A stretch of 64,000 nucleotides of DNA from Burkholderia humptydooensis (GTDB lineage Bacteria; Pseudomonadota; Gammaproteobacteria; Burkholderiales; Burkholderiaceae): NCBI RefSeq assembly GCF_001513745.1, contig NZ_CP013382.1, forward strand, positions 2,418,001 through 2,482,000, read 5' to 3'. Shown here piece by piece: positions 8,769 through 18,105 of the stretch. Position 1 is the first letter of the stretch, and the number at the start of each line of letters is the position of its first letter. The notes under the pieces were generated by a model. It ran no database searches. It worked only from the letters and a program-made list of their open reading frames with translations, and was not told the origin of the DNA. The translations under genes were made by a program, and so were the position numbers.

Positions 8769-9908
8769 TCAACCGTTCGAGCGCGAACGCGAATCGGCGA
8801 ACGACAGCGCCGCCTCGGCCGCCTGTTGCGCGCGGCGGCGCGTGAGCAGATCGCGCGTGATCCGCACGTGCTGCGCGGCGAACTGCTGCGTCGTCAGATC
8901 GCGTTCCCGCAACCGGCGCGCGGCCGCCTGCGCGCGCGCGAGCGCCTGGTCGGGCCGCGCGGCGAGCGCGTCGGCCGCGCGCCGCAGCGCGGGCGCGTCG
9001 AACGGCTGCACGTAGGTCGCGGTGCCGTGCGGGAAATAGTCGCGCAGCCCGCCGACGTCGGTGACGATCATCGGCTTGCCGACGGCCGCCGCCTCGAGCA
9101 TCACCGTGATGCCCGACGCGTGATGGTTCGGCCGCAGCGGCACGACGATCAGATCCGCCCAGTCGTACAGCTCGCGCTGCTTGACGATGCCCGATGCGGG
9201 CGCGATCTCGACGTTCGGCGCATGCAGCGCGCGCGGAATCCGGCGGCGCGTCGCGAGCCGCACGTCGTAGCGCGAATCGCCGCCGAACGCGCCGACGAAC
9301 GTCTTCCAGTCGCGATCGCGATCGTTGCCGATCGCGGCGATGCGCAGCGGCCGGTGCGGCGACCAGGCATCCGGCGCGCCAATCGGGAAATCCTGCGTGT
9401 TCAGCCCGTAGTACACCTGCAATGCGTCGCGCCGCAGGTAGCGGCGGCACAGCTCGGCGTTGTTGCGCGCGAGCGTCGTCAGCACGTCCGCGCGGCCGAT
9501 CAGCTTCCGGTACGCCCAGCGGCGCACGAAGCCATAGCCGGGCCATTTGTCGAGCAGCCAGACGCTTTGCGCGAGCAGCAGCGGCCTCGCGCCGCGCGCG
9601 CCGGACAGCTTCAGCACGAACGCGGCCGCAAGATGCTCCTGCTCGGTGTGCGTCCAGATCACGTCGGATTCCAGCAGCTCGGCGCGATTGCGCCATGCAT
9701 GCATCAGATCGAAGCCGAGCGCGTACTTCAGCGCGCGGCGGCCGATGCCGACGAGCCGACCCTCGCGCGCGTCGCGCGAATACGTCAATGTGAACTCTTC
9801 GGACTCCGCATGGTGATAGCCGTACAGGCAGCCGATATCGTCGCCCTTGCGATAGGTGCGTGGATCGGCGCCGTAAAACAGATGAACGTGAACCTTCGTG
9901 ACGGTCAT
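8769..9908 (-). CDS. bceH: Glycosyltransferase, BceH-like
   Basis: A 379-residue glycosyltransferase of GT-B type. The N-terminus (VHVHLFYGADPRTYRKGDD) is less conserved. The donor half has LRIAAIGNDRDRDWKTFVGA, then ADLIVVPLRPNHHASGITVM and LEAAAVGKPMIVTDVGGLRDY, equivalent to the glycine/acidic loop of GT4 enzymes. Start ATG 9908 is preferred over a Met 18 codons upstream because GGAG lies 8 bases before it and the longer start would run into bceG. The sugar it transfers cannot be told. Confidence 0.82.
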   Translation of the reverse strand: MTVTKVHVHLFYGADPRTYRKGDDIGCLYGYHHAESEEFTLTYSRDAREGRLVGIGRRALKYALGFDLMHAWRNRAELLESDVIWTHTEQEHLAAAFVLKLSGARGARPLLLAQSVWLLDKWPGYGFVRRWAYRKLIGRADVLTTLARNNAELCRRYLRRDALQVYYGLNTQDFPIGAPDAWSPHRPLRIAAIGNDRDRDWKTFVGAFGGDSRYDVRLATRRRIPRALHAPNVEIAPASGIVKQRELYDWADLIVVPLRPNHHASGITVMLEAAAVGKPMIVTDVGGLRDYFPHGTATYVQPFDAPALRRAADALAARPDQALARAQAAARRLRERDLTTQQFAAQHVRITRDLLTRRRAQQAAEAALSFADSRSRSNG

Positions 9909-9951
9909 GCGAAAACTCCAGCCCGAATCGATTGAATCTGCAACGTGTCGC

Positions 9952-10899
9952 TCATTGCGCAACGCCGGCGTGAGGCGCGGGCGCCATGCGTCGCGCGTCG
10001 TGCGCGCCTTGCCGCACCGCGCGCCAGCGCGCGCGCATGCTCGCGCCGTTCTTCGCCGCGGCGGTCAGCACGACGTGCACGAGCCCCGGATACGCACGGG
10101 TGCCGACGAACGTCCACCACCACCATGCGATCTCGCGCCGCATGGGCGGCAGATGCTCGCGCAACGTCAGATGCAGGTTGTACGCGGCGTTCGACAGCGC
10201 GGCCATCGACGCGGCGTCGCGGCGGTCGTCGTCGAAGCGCTCGGCCGGGTAATGGTCGACCGCGACGGCCGGGTCGTAGACGAGCTTCCAGCCCGCGCGC
10301 TTCACGCCCATGCTGAACGACGTGTCGTTGTGCGTCTGCGCGCCCGCGCCGCGAAGGCGCGTGTCGAAGCGCAGGCCCTCGATCGCCGCGCGGCGGTAGC
10401 TCATGTTCGCGCCTTTCAGCGTATCGACTTCGCGCGCGCCGCCGACGCCGAGATGATGATTGCCGATGATCTTGCCCGACATCGTGAGCCTGCCGACGAG
10501 CGACTGCTCGCCGTCGAGCAGCCGGCCTTTCTCGTGCACCCAGTCGCGGCCGCCCACGGCGCCGACGCGCGAATCGGCCGCGAAAATCGTGCCGATCCGC
10601 TCGATCCAGTCGGCGCGCGGCGCGGCGTCGTCGTCGGTAATCGCTACCACGTCGCCGCGCGCGGCGTCGAGCCCGCGATTGAGCGCAGCCACCTGTCCCG
10701 GCACGTCGACCGTCACGATCCGCAGCGCGAGCGCGCCGCATACGCCCGGATCGGCGAGCCGCTCGTGCGTCGCGTCGTCGTCGGGGCGCGCGACGACGAT
10801 CACCTCGTCGGGCGCGACGCGCTGCCGCTGCAGCGCGACCAGACAGCGCGCAAGATCCGCGGGACGCCGGTAGGTCGGCACGAGTACGGAAATTTTCAT
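9952..10899 (-). CDS. bceG: Glycosyltransferase family 2, BceG-like
   Basis: A 315-residue GT-A enzyme. It begins MKISVLVPTYRRPADLARCL and has the nucleotide-binding acidic cluster ITDDDAAPRADW, the acceptor region GANMSYRR, and an ND pair in HNDTSFSMG that may supply the catalytic base. A C-terminal hydrophobic patch near REIAWWWWTFVG may associate with the membrane. An upstream GTG (10905) is also in frame, but GAGG sits 6 bases before ATG 10899, which decides the start. It comes directly after the tyrosine kinase gene. Confidence 0.85.
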   Translation of the reverse strand: MKISVLVPTYRRPADLARCLVALQRQRVAPDEVIVVARPDDDATHERLADPGVCGALALRIVTVDVPGQVAALNRGLDAARGDVVAITDDDAAPRADWIERIGTIFAADSRVGAVGGRDWVHEKGRLLDGEQSLVGRLTMSGKIIGNHHLGVGGAREVDTLKGANMSYRRAAIEGLRFDTRLRGAGAQTHNDTSFSMGVKRAGWKLVYDPAVAVDHYPAERFDDDRRDAASMAALSNAAYNLHLTLREHLPPMRREIAWWWWTFVGTRAYPGLVHVVLTAAAKNGASMRARWRAVRQGAHDARRMAPAPHAGVAQ

Positions 10900-10930
10900 C
10901 GTCACCTCGTCGATCGCAGAAGAGCCCGCG

Positions 10931-13150
10931 TCATGCGTTCAGATATTCGTGCACGGCCGCATAGCCGCGGCCGTAGCCGCGCGTGCGCGCCGGCACGCCG
11001 TTGAAGATCCCGCCTTGCAACTGCACGCCCGCGGTGCGCAACCGCTTGATCGCGTCGCCGATCTCGCCCTCGGTGTGCATGCCCGAGCGCAGCACGAGGA
11101 ACGTCGAGCCGGCAAGCTCGCCGAAGATCGTCGCATCGGTGACGGCGAGAATCGGCGGCGAATCGACGATCACCATGTCGTAGCGCTTCGCGAGGCCGTC
11201 GAGGTATTGCGACAGACGCGGCGACATCAGCAGCTCCGACGGATTCGGCGGGCGCGCGCCCGACGGAATGAACGACAGCCCCGGCACCGACGTTTCGCGA
11301 ATCGCCTCTTCGAGCGCGACCTGGTCGCTCAGCAGCTCCGACAGGCCGCTTCTCCCACCCGTTCCGAAATGGCGGTCGAGCGTGCCGCGCCGCATGTCCG
11401 CGTCGATCAGCAGCACACGCTTGCCCGAATGCGCGACGAGCGCGGCGAGATTGATCGCGAGAAAGCTCTTGCCGATGCCGGGCGTCGGGCCCGTCAGCAC
11501 GATCACGCGGTTCCTCGCGTCCATCAGCGCGAACTGCATCGCGGTGCGCAGGCTGCGCAGGCTCTCGACGCTCAGATCCTTCGGCCGCGCGCACGCGAGA
11601 ATCGGCCGCACGCGGTTGCCCTTGTCCGCAGCATCGAATCGCGTCTGCTCCGCGCTCATCGGCACGAGGCCGTACAGCGGCAGGTTGAACACGCGCTCGA
11701 CGCGATCCGGATCCTCGATCCCATGAAACAGGTTGCGGCGCAGGAACACGACGCTCGTGCCGAGAATCAGGCCGAGCAGCGTCGCCGCCGACAGGATCAG
11801 CACCTTCTTCGGCTTGACCGGCACGCCCGGGCGCAGCGCCGCATCGACGAGGCGGATGCTGCCGCCCGTGCCGGCCTTCTGCACCGATAGCTCCTGCACG
11901 CGGTTGAGCAGCAGCACGTAGATGTCTTCCGCGACCTTCGCGTTGCGCTGCAGCGCGACCGCCTTCACTTCGGTCGCCGGCAGCCCGCGGAACTTGCCGT
12001 CGTACTTCGCGCGCTCCGCCTCGAGTTGTCCGAGCTGCTGCTTCGCCGCGACGACGAGCGGATGCTCGTCCGTGTAGCGCTGCGCGAGCGCCGCGAGCTG
12101 CAGCCGCTGCGCGGCGATCTGCTGCTCGTACTGGACGCTGCCTTCGAGATAGACCTTCGCTTCGTCGCTCGCGTTGATCGAGCCCGACGTGCGCTGATAC
12201 TGGGTGAGCTCCGCCTCCGCGCGCTCGAGGTCCGATTTCAGGCGCGGCTCTTCGTTCTTCAGGAACTCGAGCATCTTCGTCGCTTCGGCCTGCTTGCTCG
12301 TCACGTGCTGATGCAGATACGACTGCGCGAGCGCGTTCGCGATCTGCGCGGTCTGTTCGGGGTCCTTGCCTTCGAGCGAGATCTGGATCACGCCCGTCTG
12401 CTTGCCCTGCTCCGTCACCTGGATCGCAGACTGGAACGCGGTGATCGCATCGAGATCGTTCTGCCGGATCACCGTGAACCGCGTGCCGGGCCGCGCGACG
12501 AGCTTCGACACGCTGATCGTCACGCCGCCGCCCTGCTCGCTCTCGCCGACCTTGCCGCGCACGAGCAGGGCTCCGTCCGGATCGGCGAGCGTGTAGGCGC
12601 CGTCCGCGCCGGCCGTGAGCGTCAGCTTCTTGCCTTCGAGCGCGGGCGTCACGTCGATCGAATCGACGTTCGCCTCCTCGCCGCCCCACGCGTACGAGGA
12701 CAGCCCGAGCCACGGCTTGGCCGGATGGCCCGGCGTCGCGAGCCGCGCCGCGATCGCGCCGAGAATCGGGAACGTGTTCGGGCTCACCGACGAGTTCAGC
12801 TTGAACTGCTCGACGACCGGCGCGACGACGCCGCGGCTCTTGATGATCTCGATTTCGGCATCGGTGGGCGGCGTCGGCGGCCCGCTGTTGATCATCGCGC
12901 CCGTCTGCGTCTGCGTGAGCGCTTGCGACGTGTTGTCGCTCGCCTCGACCCGCACCTGCGCATCGGCCGAATAGATCGGCTTCGCGACGTAGCAGTAGAG
13001 CCCGGCGAGCGCGATCACGACCAACGCGATGCCGAGGAGCAGCCAGATATCGTCGAGAATCACCTGGATCATCTGACCCAGGACGACGTCTTCCTCGTCG
13101 GTCTTCACCGCGAGGTCGGCATAAGGATGTTTCGCTTGCGTATTCACCAT
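10931..13150 (-). CDS. bceF: Wzc-like tyrosine autokinase / chain-length determinant, BceF
   Basis: A 739-residue inner-membrane BY-kinase. The N-terminal Wzz domain is flanked by helices at about residues 33-52 (IWLLLGIALVVIALAGLY) and about 450-470 (VLILSAATLLGLILGTSVVF), with a long periplasmic coiled-coil region between. The cytoplasmic kinase has Walker A GPTPGIGKSFLAINLA, Walker A' LLIDADMRRG and Walker B MVIVDSPP. The C-terminus holds a short tyrosine cluster (TRGYGRGY, then HEY) for autophosphorylation. It works with the outer-membrane channel BceE and is dephosphorylated by BceD. The SD before ATG 13150 is weak (GGGAA). Confidence 0.92.
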   Translation of the reverse strand: MVNTQAKHPYADLAVKTDEEDVVLGQMIQVILDDIWLLLGIALVVIALAGLYCYVAKPIYSADAQVRVEASDNTSQALTQTQTGAMINSGPPTPPTDAEIEIIKSRGVVAPVVEQFKLNSSVSPNTFPILGAIAARLATPGHPAKPWLGLSSYAWGGEEANVDSIDVTPALEGKKLTLTAGADGAYTLADPDGALLVRGKVGESEQGGGVTISVSKLVARPGTRFTVIRQNDLDAITAFQSAIQVTEQGKQTGVIQISLEGKDPEQTAQIANALAQSYLHQHVTSKQAEATKMLEFLKNEEPRLKSDLERAEAELTQYQRTSGSINASDEAKVYLEGSVQYEQQIAAQRLQLAALAQRYTDEHPLVVAAKQQLGQLEAERAKYDGKFRGLPATEVKAVALQRNAKVAEDIYVLLLNRVQELSVQKAGTGGSIRLVDAALRPGVPVKPKKVLILSAATLLGLILGTSVVFLRRNLFHGIEDPDRVERVFNLPLYGLVPMSAEQTRFDAADKGNRVRPILACARPKDLSVESLRSLRTAMQFALMDARNRVIVLTGPTPGIGKSFLAINLAALVAHSGKRVLLIDADMRRGTLDRHFGTGGRSGLSELLSDQVALEEAIRETSVPGLSFIPSGARPPNPSELLMSPRLSQYLDGLAKRYDMVIVDSPPILAVTDATIFGELAGSTFLVLRSGMHTEGEIGDAIKRLRTAGVQLQGGIFNGVPARTRGYGRGYAAVHEYLNA

Positions 13151-13200
13151 GCATTCCCGCTTGAGGTTGAGGCGGGCCGCGCGCGACGGCCCGGGACCGA

Positions 13201-14379
13201 TCAGCGCGTGATCTGCTTCATGTAGTAAATCGACTGGATCGTCGGGAAAATCTGCTGCAGCAGGCGGTTGAAGCGCACCGATCCCGCCGTGCCGACGTAC
13301 ACGACGTCGAGCGGCTTCAGCCGGAAGCGGCTCGACAGCATCAGCGCGTCGGGCTGCGTCATGTCGAGGCGGAAGATGTCGGGCGTGTTCGGCTTGTCCT
13401 GCAGATCGCGCAGCACGTACACCTGGCGCGGATTCGCATCGGTGTCGAGGATGCCGCCGCCCGCCGTGAGCGCGTCGGCGATCGAGAGGCGTCCCTTGAG
13501 CATCGGCACCGTCGCGGGCGTCTTCACCTCGCCCATCACGAACACGCGGCTGTCGCCGCGGTCCGGCACGTTGACGATGTCGCCCGGCTGCAGCATCACG
13601 TTCTGCGAAACATCGCCGCGATCGAGCATGCCGTTCGCGTCGAGCTGGTAGAACTTGCCTTCGCGCGTCAAGCGCACGCGCTGCAGATCGGCCTCGTTCG
13701 TCGAGCCGCCCGAGCGCGTGATCGCATCGACGAGCGTGAGCGGCACGTCGGTGATCGCGAGCGGGCCGGGCGTCTTCACTTCGCCCGTCACCTGCACTTT
13801 CTGGCTGCGATACGACAGCACGCGCACGTCGACCTGCGGATTCTTCACGTAACGCGCAAGCCGCGCCGCAAGCTCGTCGCGCACCTGGCCGACCGTCTTG
13901 CCCGCCGCACGCAGGCGGCCGACGAACGGAAAATAGATCGTGCCGTCGGACATCACCGTCTGCCCGTACGGATCGGCCTGGCCGGGCAGCGCGTTCGCAT
14001 ATGGTTGCTGCAGCGCGCCCGCGACCGTCTGCGTCGTGTTGCCGCCGCTCGAGAACGACTGGCCCTGCGGCGTCGTGAGCTCCGGGTGATCCCAGACTGT
14101 CACGCCGAGAATGTCCTGCGGCGCGATCCGGTACACGTACTGCGTCGGATCGACGAAGCGCGCGGGCGGCAGCGGCTGCTGCTCCTTGCGCTGCGCGTCG
14201 GCCTGCGATGCGACCAGTTGCGCGGTGATGAGCTGCACGTTGTAATGCTCGGCAGACTGCGCATCCTTGTCGTCGAGACGCGACGTGTCGAGATAGTTGC
14301 CGGGCGCCGTCGCGCACGCCTGCAACAGCGTGGCGGCCGCGACGGCGAGCATCAGGGGTCTAAGCGAACGATTCAGCAT
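13201..14379 (-). CDS. bceE: Wza-like outer-membrane polysaccharide export lipoprotein, BceE
   Basis: A 392-residue exporter. A lipoprotein signal ends in LLQAC with Cys22 as the lipidated residue. A polysaccharide export (Poly_export) domain with YVYRIAPQDILGVTVWDHPEL follows, then two or three SLBB repeats (KVQVTGEVKTPGPLAITD; SRVFVMGEVKTPATVPM). Such proteins form the octameric outer-membrane channel docked on the Wzc-type kinase. ATG 14379 overlaps the bceD stop by 7 bases; an alternative ATG at 14394 has its purine box directly against it and is less likely. Confidence 0.9.
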   Translation of the reverse strand: MLNRSLRPLMLAVAAATLLQACATAPGNYLDTSRLDDKDAQSAEHYNVQLITAQLVASQADAQRKEQQPLPPARFVDPTQYVYRIAPQDILGVTVWDHPELTTPQGQSFSSGGNTTQTVAGALQQPYANALPGQADPYGQTVMSDGTIYFPFVGRLRAAGKTVGQVRDELAARLARYVKNPQVDVRVLSYRSQKVQVTGEVKTPGPLAITDVPLTLVDAITRSGGSTNEADLQRVRLTREGKFYQLDANGMLDRGDVSQNVMLQPGDIVNVPDRGDSRVFVMGEVKTPATVPMLKGRLSIADALTAGGGILDTDANPRQVYVLRDLQDKPNTPDIFRLDMTQPDALMLSSRFRLKPLDVVYVGTAGSVRFNRLLQQIFPTIQSIYYMKQITR

Positions 14380-14807
14380 ATCTTTTGCAACCATCCTTGA
14401 ACGAGACGTTCGATCAATGTGTAGCTCTCCCGATAATCGGCCTCGGGACCGCCGTACGGATCGGCGATCTCCGCGCCCTCCCATTTGCCGAGCAAATGCA
14501 CCTTGCCGCGCGCGAACGGATCGATCGTCTCGACCTCGGCGATTTGCCGGCGCTCGGTGACGAGCACGAGATCCGCGGCGCGCACGAGCGCGCGGCTCAG
14601 CCGCTGCGAACGATGCGGCGCCGCGTCGACGCCGCGCTCGGCGAGCAGGCGCGACATCGTCGGATCGATGCCGTCGCCGTCGTTCGCGGCGATGCCCGCC
14701 GAGTGGAACGAAAGCGGCTTGCGCAGCGCCATCGACCTGAACAGCAGCTCCGCGGCCGGACTTCGGCACACGTTCGCGCGGCATACGATCAGAATGTGAC
14801 GAAACAT
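14373..14807 (-). CDS. bceD: Low-molecular-weight protein tyrosine phosphatase, BceD
   Basis: A 144-residue LMW-PTP. The catalytic P-loop is C9-RANVC-R15-S, matching C-x5-R-S, and the general acid is the Asp of DPYGG near residue 116. In exopolysaccharide systems this enzyme dephosphorylates the BY-kinase (BceF here) and so cycles the export machinery. It lies 21 bases after bceC and overlaps bceE. Length and motif spacing are normal. Confidence 0.93.
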   Translation of the reverse strand: MFRHILIVCRANVCRSPAAELLFRSMALRKPLSFHSAGIAANDGDGIDPTMSRLLAERGVDAAPHRSQRLSRALVRAADLVLVTERRQIAEVETIDPFARGKVHLLGKWEGAEIADPYGGPEADYRESYTLIERLVQGWLQKIC

Positions 14808-14828
14808 GCTCGAACCCGTGCCGATCGC

Positions 14829-16250
14829 TCACGCGCCCGCGCGCGCTGCGCGCGCATCGTTCCGGTCGCCCGACGCCGCGCGCTGCGCGGTGCCGGGCCG
14901 CCCGATCGGGTAGTACTCAATGCCGAGCTCGCGCATCGCGATTGGCTCGTACAGATTGCGTCCGTCGAAAATCACGGGCGTCTTCCAGCGCTTGCCGAGC
15001 GCGACGAAATCCGGACTCTTGAACGCCTTCCATTCGGTGACGATCACGAGCGCGTCCGCGTCCTGCGCGACCTGCGCTTCGTCCTCGGCGAATGCGAGTC
15101 GCCCGAGCACGTGCTCGCGGTCGCCCAGATCGAGCGCGAGCACGCGCTGCGCCTCGGCCTGCGCGACCGGATCGTAGGCAACAACGTGCGCGCCGCGCGA
15201 CAGCAGCTCCGCGATCAGCGCGCGGCTCGGCGCCTCGCGCATGTCGTCGGTGTTCGGCTTGAACGCGAGGCCCCACACGCCGAAGCGGCGGCCCGTCAGA
15301 TCCTCGCCGAAGCGCGCGACGACCTTCCGCGCGAGCACGTGCTTCTGCTCGTCGTTGACGGCGGACACCGCCTGCAGCACGCGCAGCGCCTGCCCGTGCT
15401 CGGCCGCCGTGCGGATCAACGCTTCGACGTCCTTCGGAAAGCACGAGCCGCCGTAGCCGCAGCCCGCGTACAGAAAGTGATAGCCGATGCGCGGATCGGA
15501 GCCGATCCCGCGCCGCACCGCTTCGATGTCAGCGCCGAAGCGGTCCGCGAGATTCGCGAGCTCGTTCATGAACGAGATGCGCGTCGCGAGCATCGCGTTC
15601 GCCGCGTACTTCGTGAACTCGGCCGAGCGCACGTCCATGTAGAGCGTGCGCTCGTGATTGCGATTGAACGGCGCGTAGAGCTTCTTCATCAGCTCGCGCG
15701 CGCGCTCGCCGGGCACGTCGTCGTCGCAGCCGATCACGATCCGGTCCGGCCGCGTGAAATCCTCGACCGCCGCGCCCTCCTTCAGGAACTCCGGATTCGA
15801 CACGATCGAAAACATCGAGTCGTCGCCGCGCGCCTTCAGCTCGTCAGCGACGGCCGCGCGCACGCGCTCGGCCGTGCCGACGGGCACCGTCGACTTGTCG
15901 ACGATCACCTTGAAGCCCTTCATGTGGCGGCCGATGTTGCGCGCCGCGGCGAGCACGTACTGCAGGTCCGCGGAGCCGTCCTCGTCGGGCGGCGTGCCGA
16001 CCGCGATGAACTGCACGTCGCCGTGCGCGACGGCCGCTTCGACATCGGTCGAGAACTGCAGGCGGCCCGCCGAGCGGTTGCGCGCGATGATCTCCTTGAG
16101 GCCCGGCTCGTGAATCGGCACGCCGCCGCCGTTCAGGATGTCGATCTTTTTCCGATCGACGTCGAGACAGAACACGTCGTGGCCGATGTCGGCGAGACAC
16201 GCGCCCGTGACGAGCCCTACATAACCGCTGCCGATGATAGTCAGATTCAT
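14829..16250 (-). CDS. bceC: UDP-glucose 6-dehydrogenase, BceC
   Basis: A 473-residue NAD-dependent enzyme that oxidises UDP-glucose twice to UDP-glucuronic acid, the acidic sugar donor. The Rossmann motif [10 protein letters not shown] is at residues 7-16 and the catalytic Cys270 lies in [10 protein letters not shown], followed by the C-terminal domain with [16 protein letters not shown]. Length is slightly above the usual 430-460 because of an Ala/Arg-rich tail. AGAGG sits 8 bases before ATG 16250. It sits in the leftward operon between the priming transferase and the phosphatase. Confidence 0.95.
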   Translation of the reverse strand: MNLTIIGSGYVGLVTGACLADIGHDVFCLDVDRKKIDILNGGGVPIHEPGLKEIIARNRSAGRLQFSTDVEAAVAHGDVQFIAVGTPPDEDGSADLQYVLAAARNIGRHMKGFKVIVDKSTVPVGTAERVRAAVADELKARGDDSMFSIVSNPEFLKEGAAVEDFTRPDRIVIGCDDDVPGERARELMKKLYAPFNRNHERTLYMDVRSAEFTKYAANAMLATRISFMNELANLADRFGADIEAVRRGIGSDPRIGYHFLYAGCGYGGSCFPKDVEALIRTAAEHGQALRVLQAVSAVNDEQKHVLARKVVARFGEDLTGRRFGVWGLAFKPNTDDMREAPSRALIAELLSRGAHVVAYDPVAQAEAQRVLALDLGDREHVLGRLAFAEDEAQVAQDADALVIVTEWKAFKSPDFVALGKRWKTPVIFDGRNLYEPIAMRELGIEYYPIGRPGTAQRAASGDRNDARAARAGA

Positions 16251-16296
16251 CTGTCGAACCTCTTTACCCAGTGAGTCGTAAAACGCGTTGCCGCGC

Positions 16297-17679
16297 TCAG
16301 TACGCGTTGCTGCCGGTGAAGCCTTTCCACAGCGTCAGCGCGACGATCTTGATGTCGAGCCAGAACGACCAGTTCTGCATGTAGTACAGATCGAGCTTCA
16401 CGCGGCCCATCATCTTCTCGATGCGGTCGGTCTCGCCGCGAAAGCCGTTGATTTGCGCCCAGCCGGTGATGCCCGGCTTGATCCGGTAGCGGAACATGTA
16501 GCCCTTGACGAGATCCTTGTAGATGTCGTCGTGCTCGAGCGCGTGCGGACGCGGGCCGACCACCGACATCTCGCCCTTGAGCACGTTGATGAACTGCGGC
16601 AGCTCGTCGAGGCTCGTGCGGCGCAGAAAGCGGCCGAAGGGCGTCACGCGCGAATCGTTCTTCTTCGCCTGCGTGACCTTCCCCGCCGCCTCCTGATGCA
16701 TCTTCATCGAGCGGAACTTGTAGATCTCGAACTCGTTGCCGTCGATGCCCTTGCGCTTCTGCCGGAAGAACACCGGGCCGGGCGACGTGAGCTTCACGAG
16801 CATCGCGATCACGAGCATCGCGGGCGACAGCATCATGAGCGCGCCGAGCGCGAACAGCCGGTCGAACACGAACTTCGGCAGGATCCGCACGTCGGTGATC
16901 GGCGAAGCGGCGAGATTGATCGCGGGCACGCCGAGCAGCTCGATGACTTCCTGATTGAAGAACGACAGGCTGCGTACGTCCGGCACGAAACGAATGTTGA
17001 CGAAATCGTTTCGGAACTCGGTGACGATCCGATGAATCTGCGGCTCTTCGGACAGCGGCAGCACGAGCCACAGTTCGCCGATCTCGCGGCCGCGCACGCG
17101 GCGCACGAGGTCTGCGAAGCGGCGCTCGATCGCGATGCCGTCGGCGCCCGCCATCGACGCGTCGCCATGCTCGTCGTAGATGCACACCGGATTGAAGCCC
17201 GCATCCGGACGCGCCCGCATGTGGGCGACGAGACGCTTCGTCGCGCCGGCCTGCGCGCTGCCGACGATCGCAACCGACTTGTGGTTGTAGCCGCCGCGCC
17301 GCAGTTGCCGCAGCACCGCGTACACGCAGGCCTTCGAAGCGACGAGCAGCGTGATCGCCGCCATCGCCCAGTAGCCGAGCCACAAGCGCGACAGTTCGCC
17401 CGCATGGTGAACGCTGAAGCTCATCAGGATGCCCGCGCCCTCGACGACGAGCCATGCGACCGACACGCGCCACATGAGCCCGAACACCGGCTTGCCGCGC
17501 CACGACTGATAAATGCCGAACGCCGGAAAGAACACGACGACGAGCATGCAGTCGAACACGACGACCGTGCGTTGCAGTTCGTCGAGCCACACGAAGCCGC
17601 CGCGATGGATCATGGCGGCGATCATTGCACCCGCCACTGCCATCGCGATATCGATCATCCTGGCCAGCACGCTCAACAT
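16297..17679 (-). CDS. bceB: Undecaprenyl-phosphate glucose phosphotransferase, BceB
   Basis: A 460-residue polyisoprenyl-phosphate hexose-1-phosphate transferase (WbaP/WcaJ class), which starts repeat-unit synthesis by placing glucose-1-phosphate on undecaprenyl phosphate. Four N-terminal membrane helices are followed by a nucleotide-fold domain ([12 protein letters not shown]) and a reentrant helix around residues 282-302. The catalytic domain carries [18 protein letters not shown] and [20 protein letters not shown] followed by VGPRP. GAGG 7 bases upstream fixes ATG 17679; longer starts lack an SD. It is the first gene of the ten-gene leftward operon. Confidence 0.93.
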   Translation of the reverse strand: MLSVLARMIDIAMAVAGAMIAAMIHRGGFVWLDELQRTVVVFDCMLVVVFFPAFGIYQSWRGKPVFGLMWRVSVAWLVVEGAGILMSFSVHHAGELSRLWLGYWAMAAITLLVASKACVYAVLRQLRRGGYNHKSVAIVGSAQAGATKRLVAHMRARPDAGFNPVCIYDEHGDASMAGADGIAIERRFADLVRRVRGREIGELWLVLPLSEEPQIHRIVTEFRNDFVNIRFVPDVRSLSFFNQEVIELLGVPAINLAASPITDVRILPKFVFDRLFALGALMMLSPAMLVIAMLVKLTSPGPVFFRQKRKGIDGNEFEIYKFRSMKMHQEAAGKVTQAKKNDSRVTPFGRFLRRTSLDELPQFINVLKGEMSVVGPRPHALEHDDIYKDLVKGYMFRYRIKPGITGWAQINGFRGETDRIEKMMGRVKLDLYYMQNWSFWLDIKIVALTLWKGFTGSNAY

Positions 17680-18105
17680 GGTTATTCCTCGTGAGACGGA
17701 AACCGGCCGCACCCATCCCGTCGACGTGCATCCGATTCAAACATTGCATGCCGTTATTGAACCGGGAAGAAAATTCCTCCCGCAAGCGCACAAGTATTTC
17801 TAAAAATAATCGGAAATTTTTTCGTCGGCATGCCGATTTTCGACCAGCATGTTTTTCCGAATCAATCGTCCCGATAGACAACCAGAAGATATGAAAATCG
17901 GCCCGATCGCCTTTGCCTGAGCGGCTTCCTCCGGTTGGCACCCAATATTTTTCTAATTTTTTATTCATTTGTTCGTGCGCATCCCGTGCAATTTTTATGC
18001 ACCGCACGATAGTCATCCGACAATCTTTCCGATCCGCGCGATTCTTTTATTGTCGATTTACGTCGTGCTACAACGTCGGGACAGTCTTGTACTCGAGGAG
18101 TGATC
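17680..18105. promoter_or_regulatory. AT-rich divergent regulatory region between bceB and bceA
   Basis: These 426 bases are much richer in A/T than the flanking genes and must hold the promoters of both the leftward bceB-K operon and rightward bceA. A perfect 12-base palindrome, TCGGCATGCCGA, lies at 17825-17836 between T-rich flanks. A possible bceA -10 is TACAAC at 18069-18074 with a poor -35. The bceA SD GAGGAG is at 18095-18100. I see no convincing sigma-54 site and no ORF. The long leaders suggest control at this node. Confidence 0.5.

Noticed and set aside
17935..17953. TTGGCAC followed by T-rich sequence in the bce control region, resembling a sigma-54 promoter
   Set aside because: The required GC of the -12 element is absent at the correct spacing.
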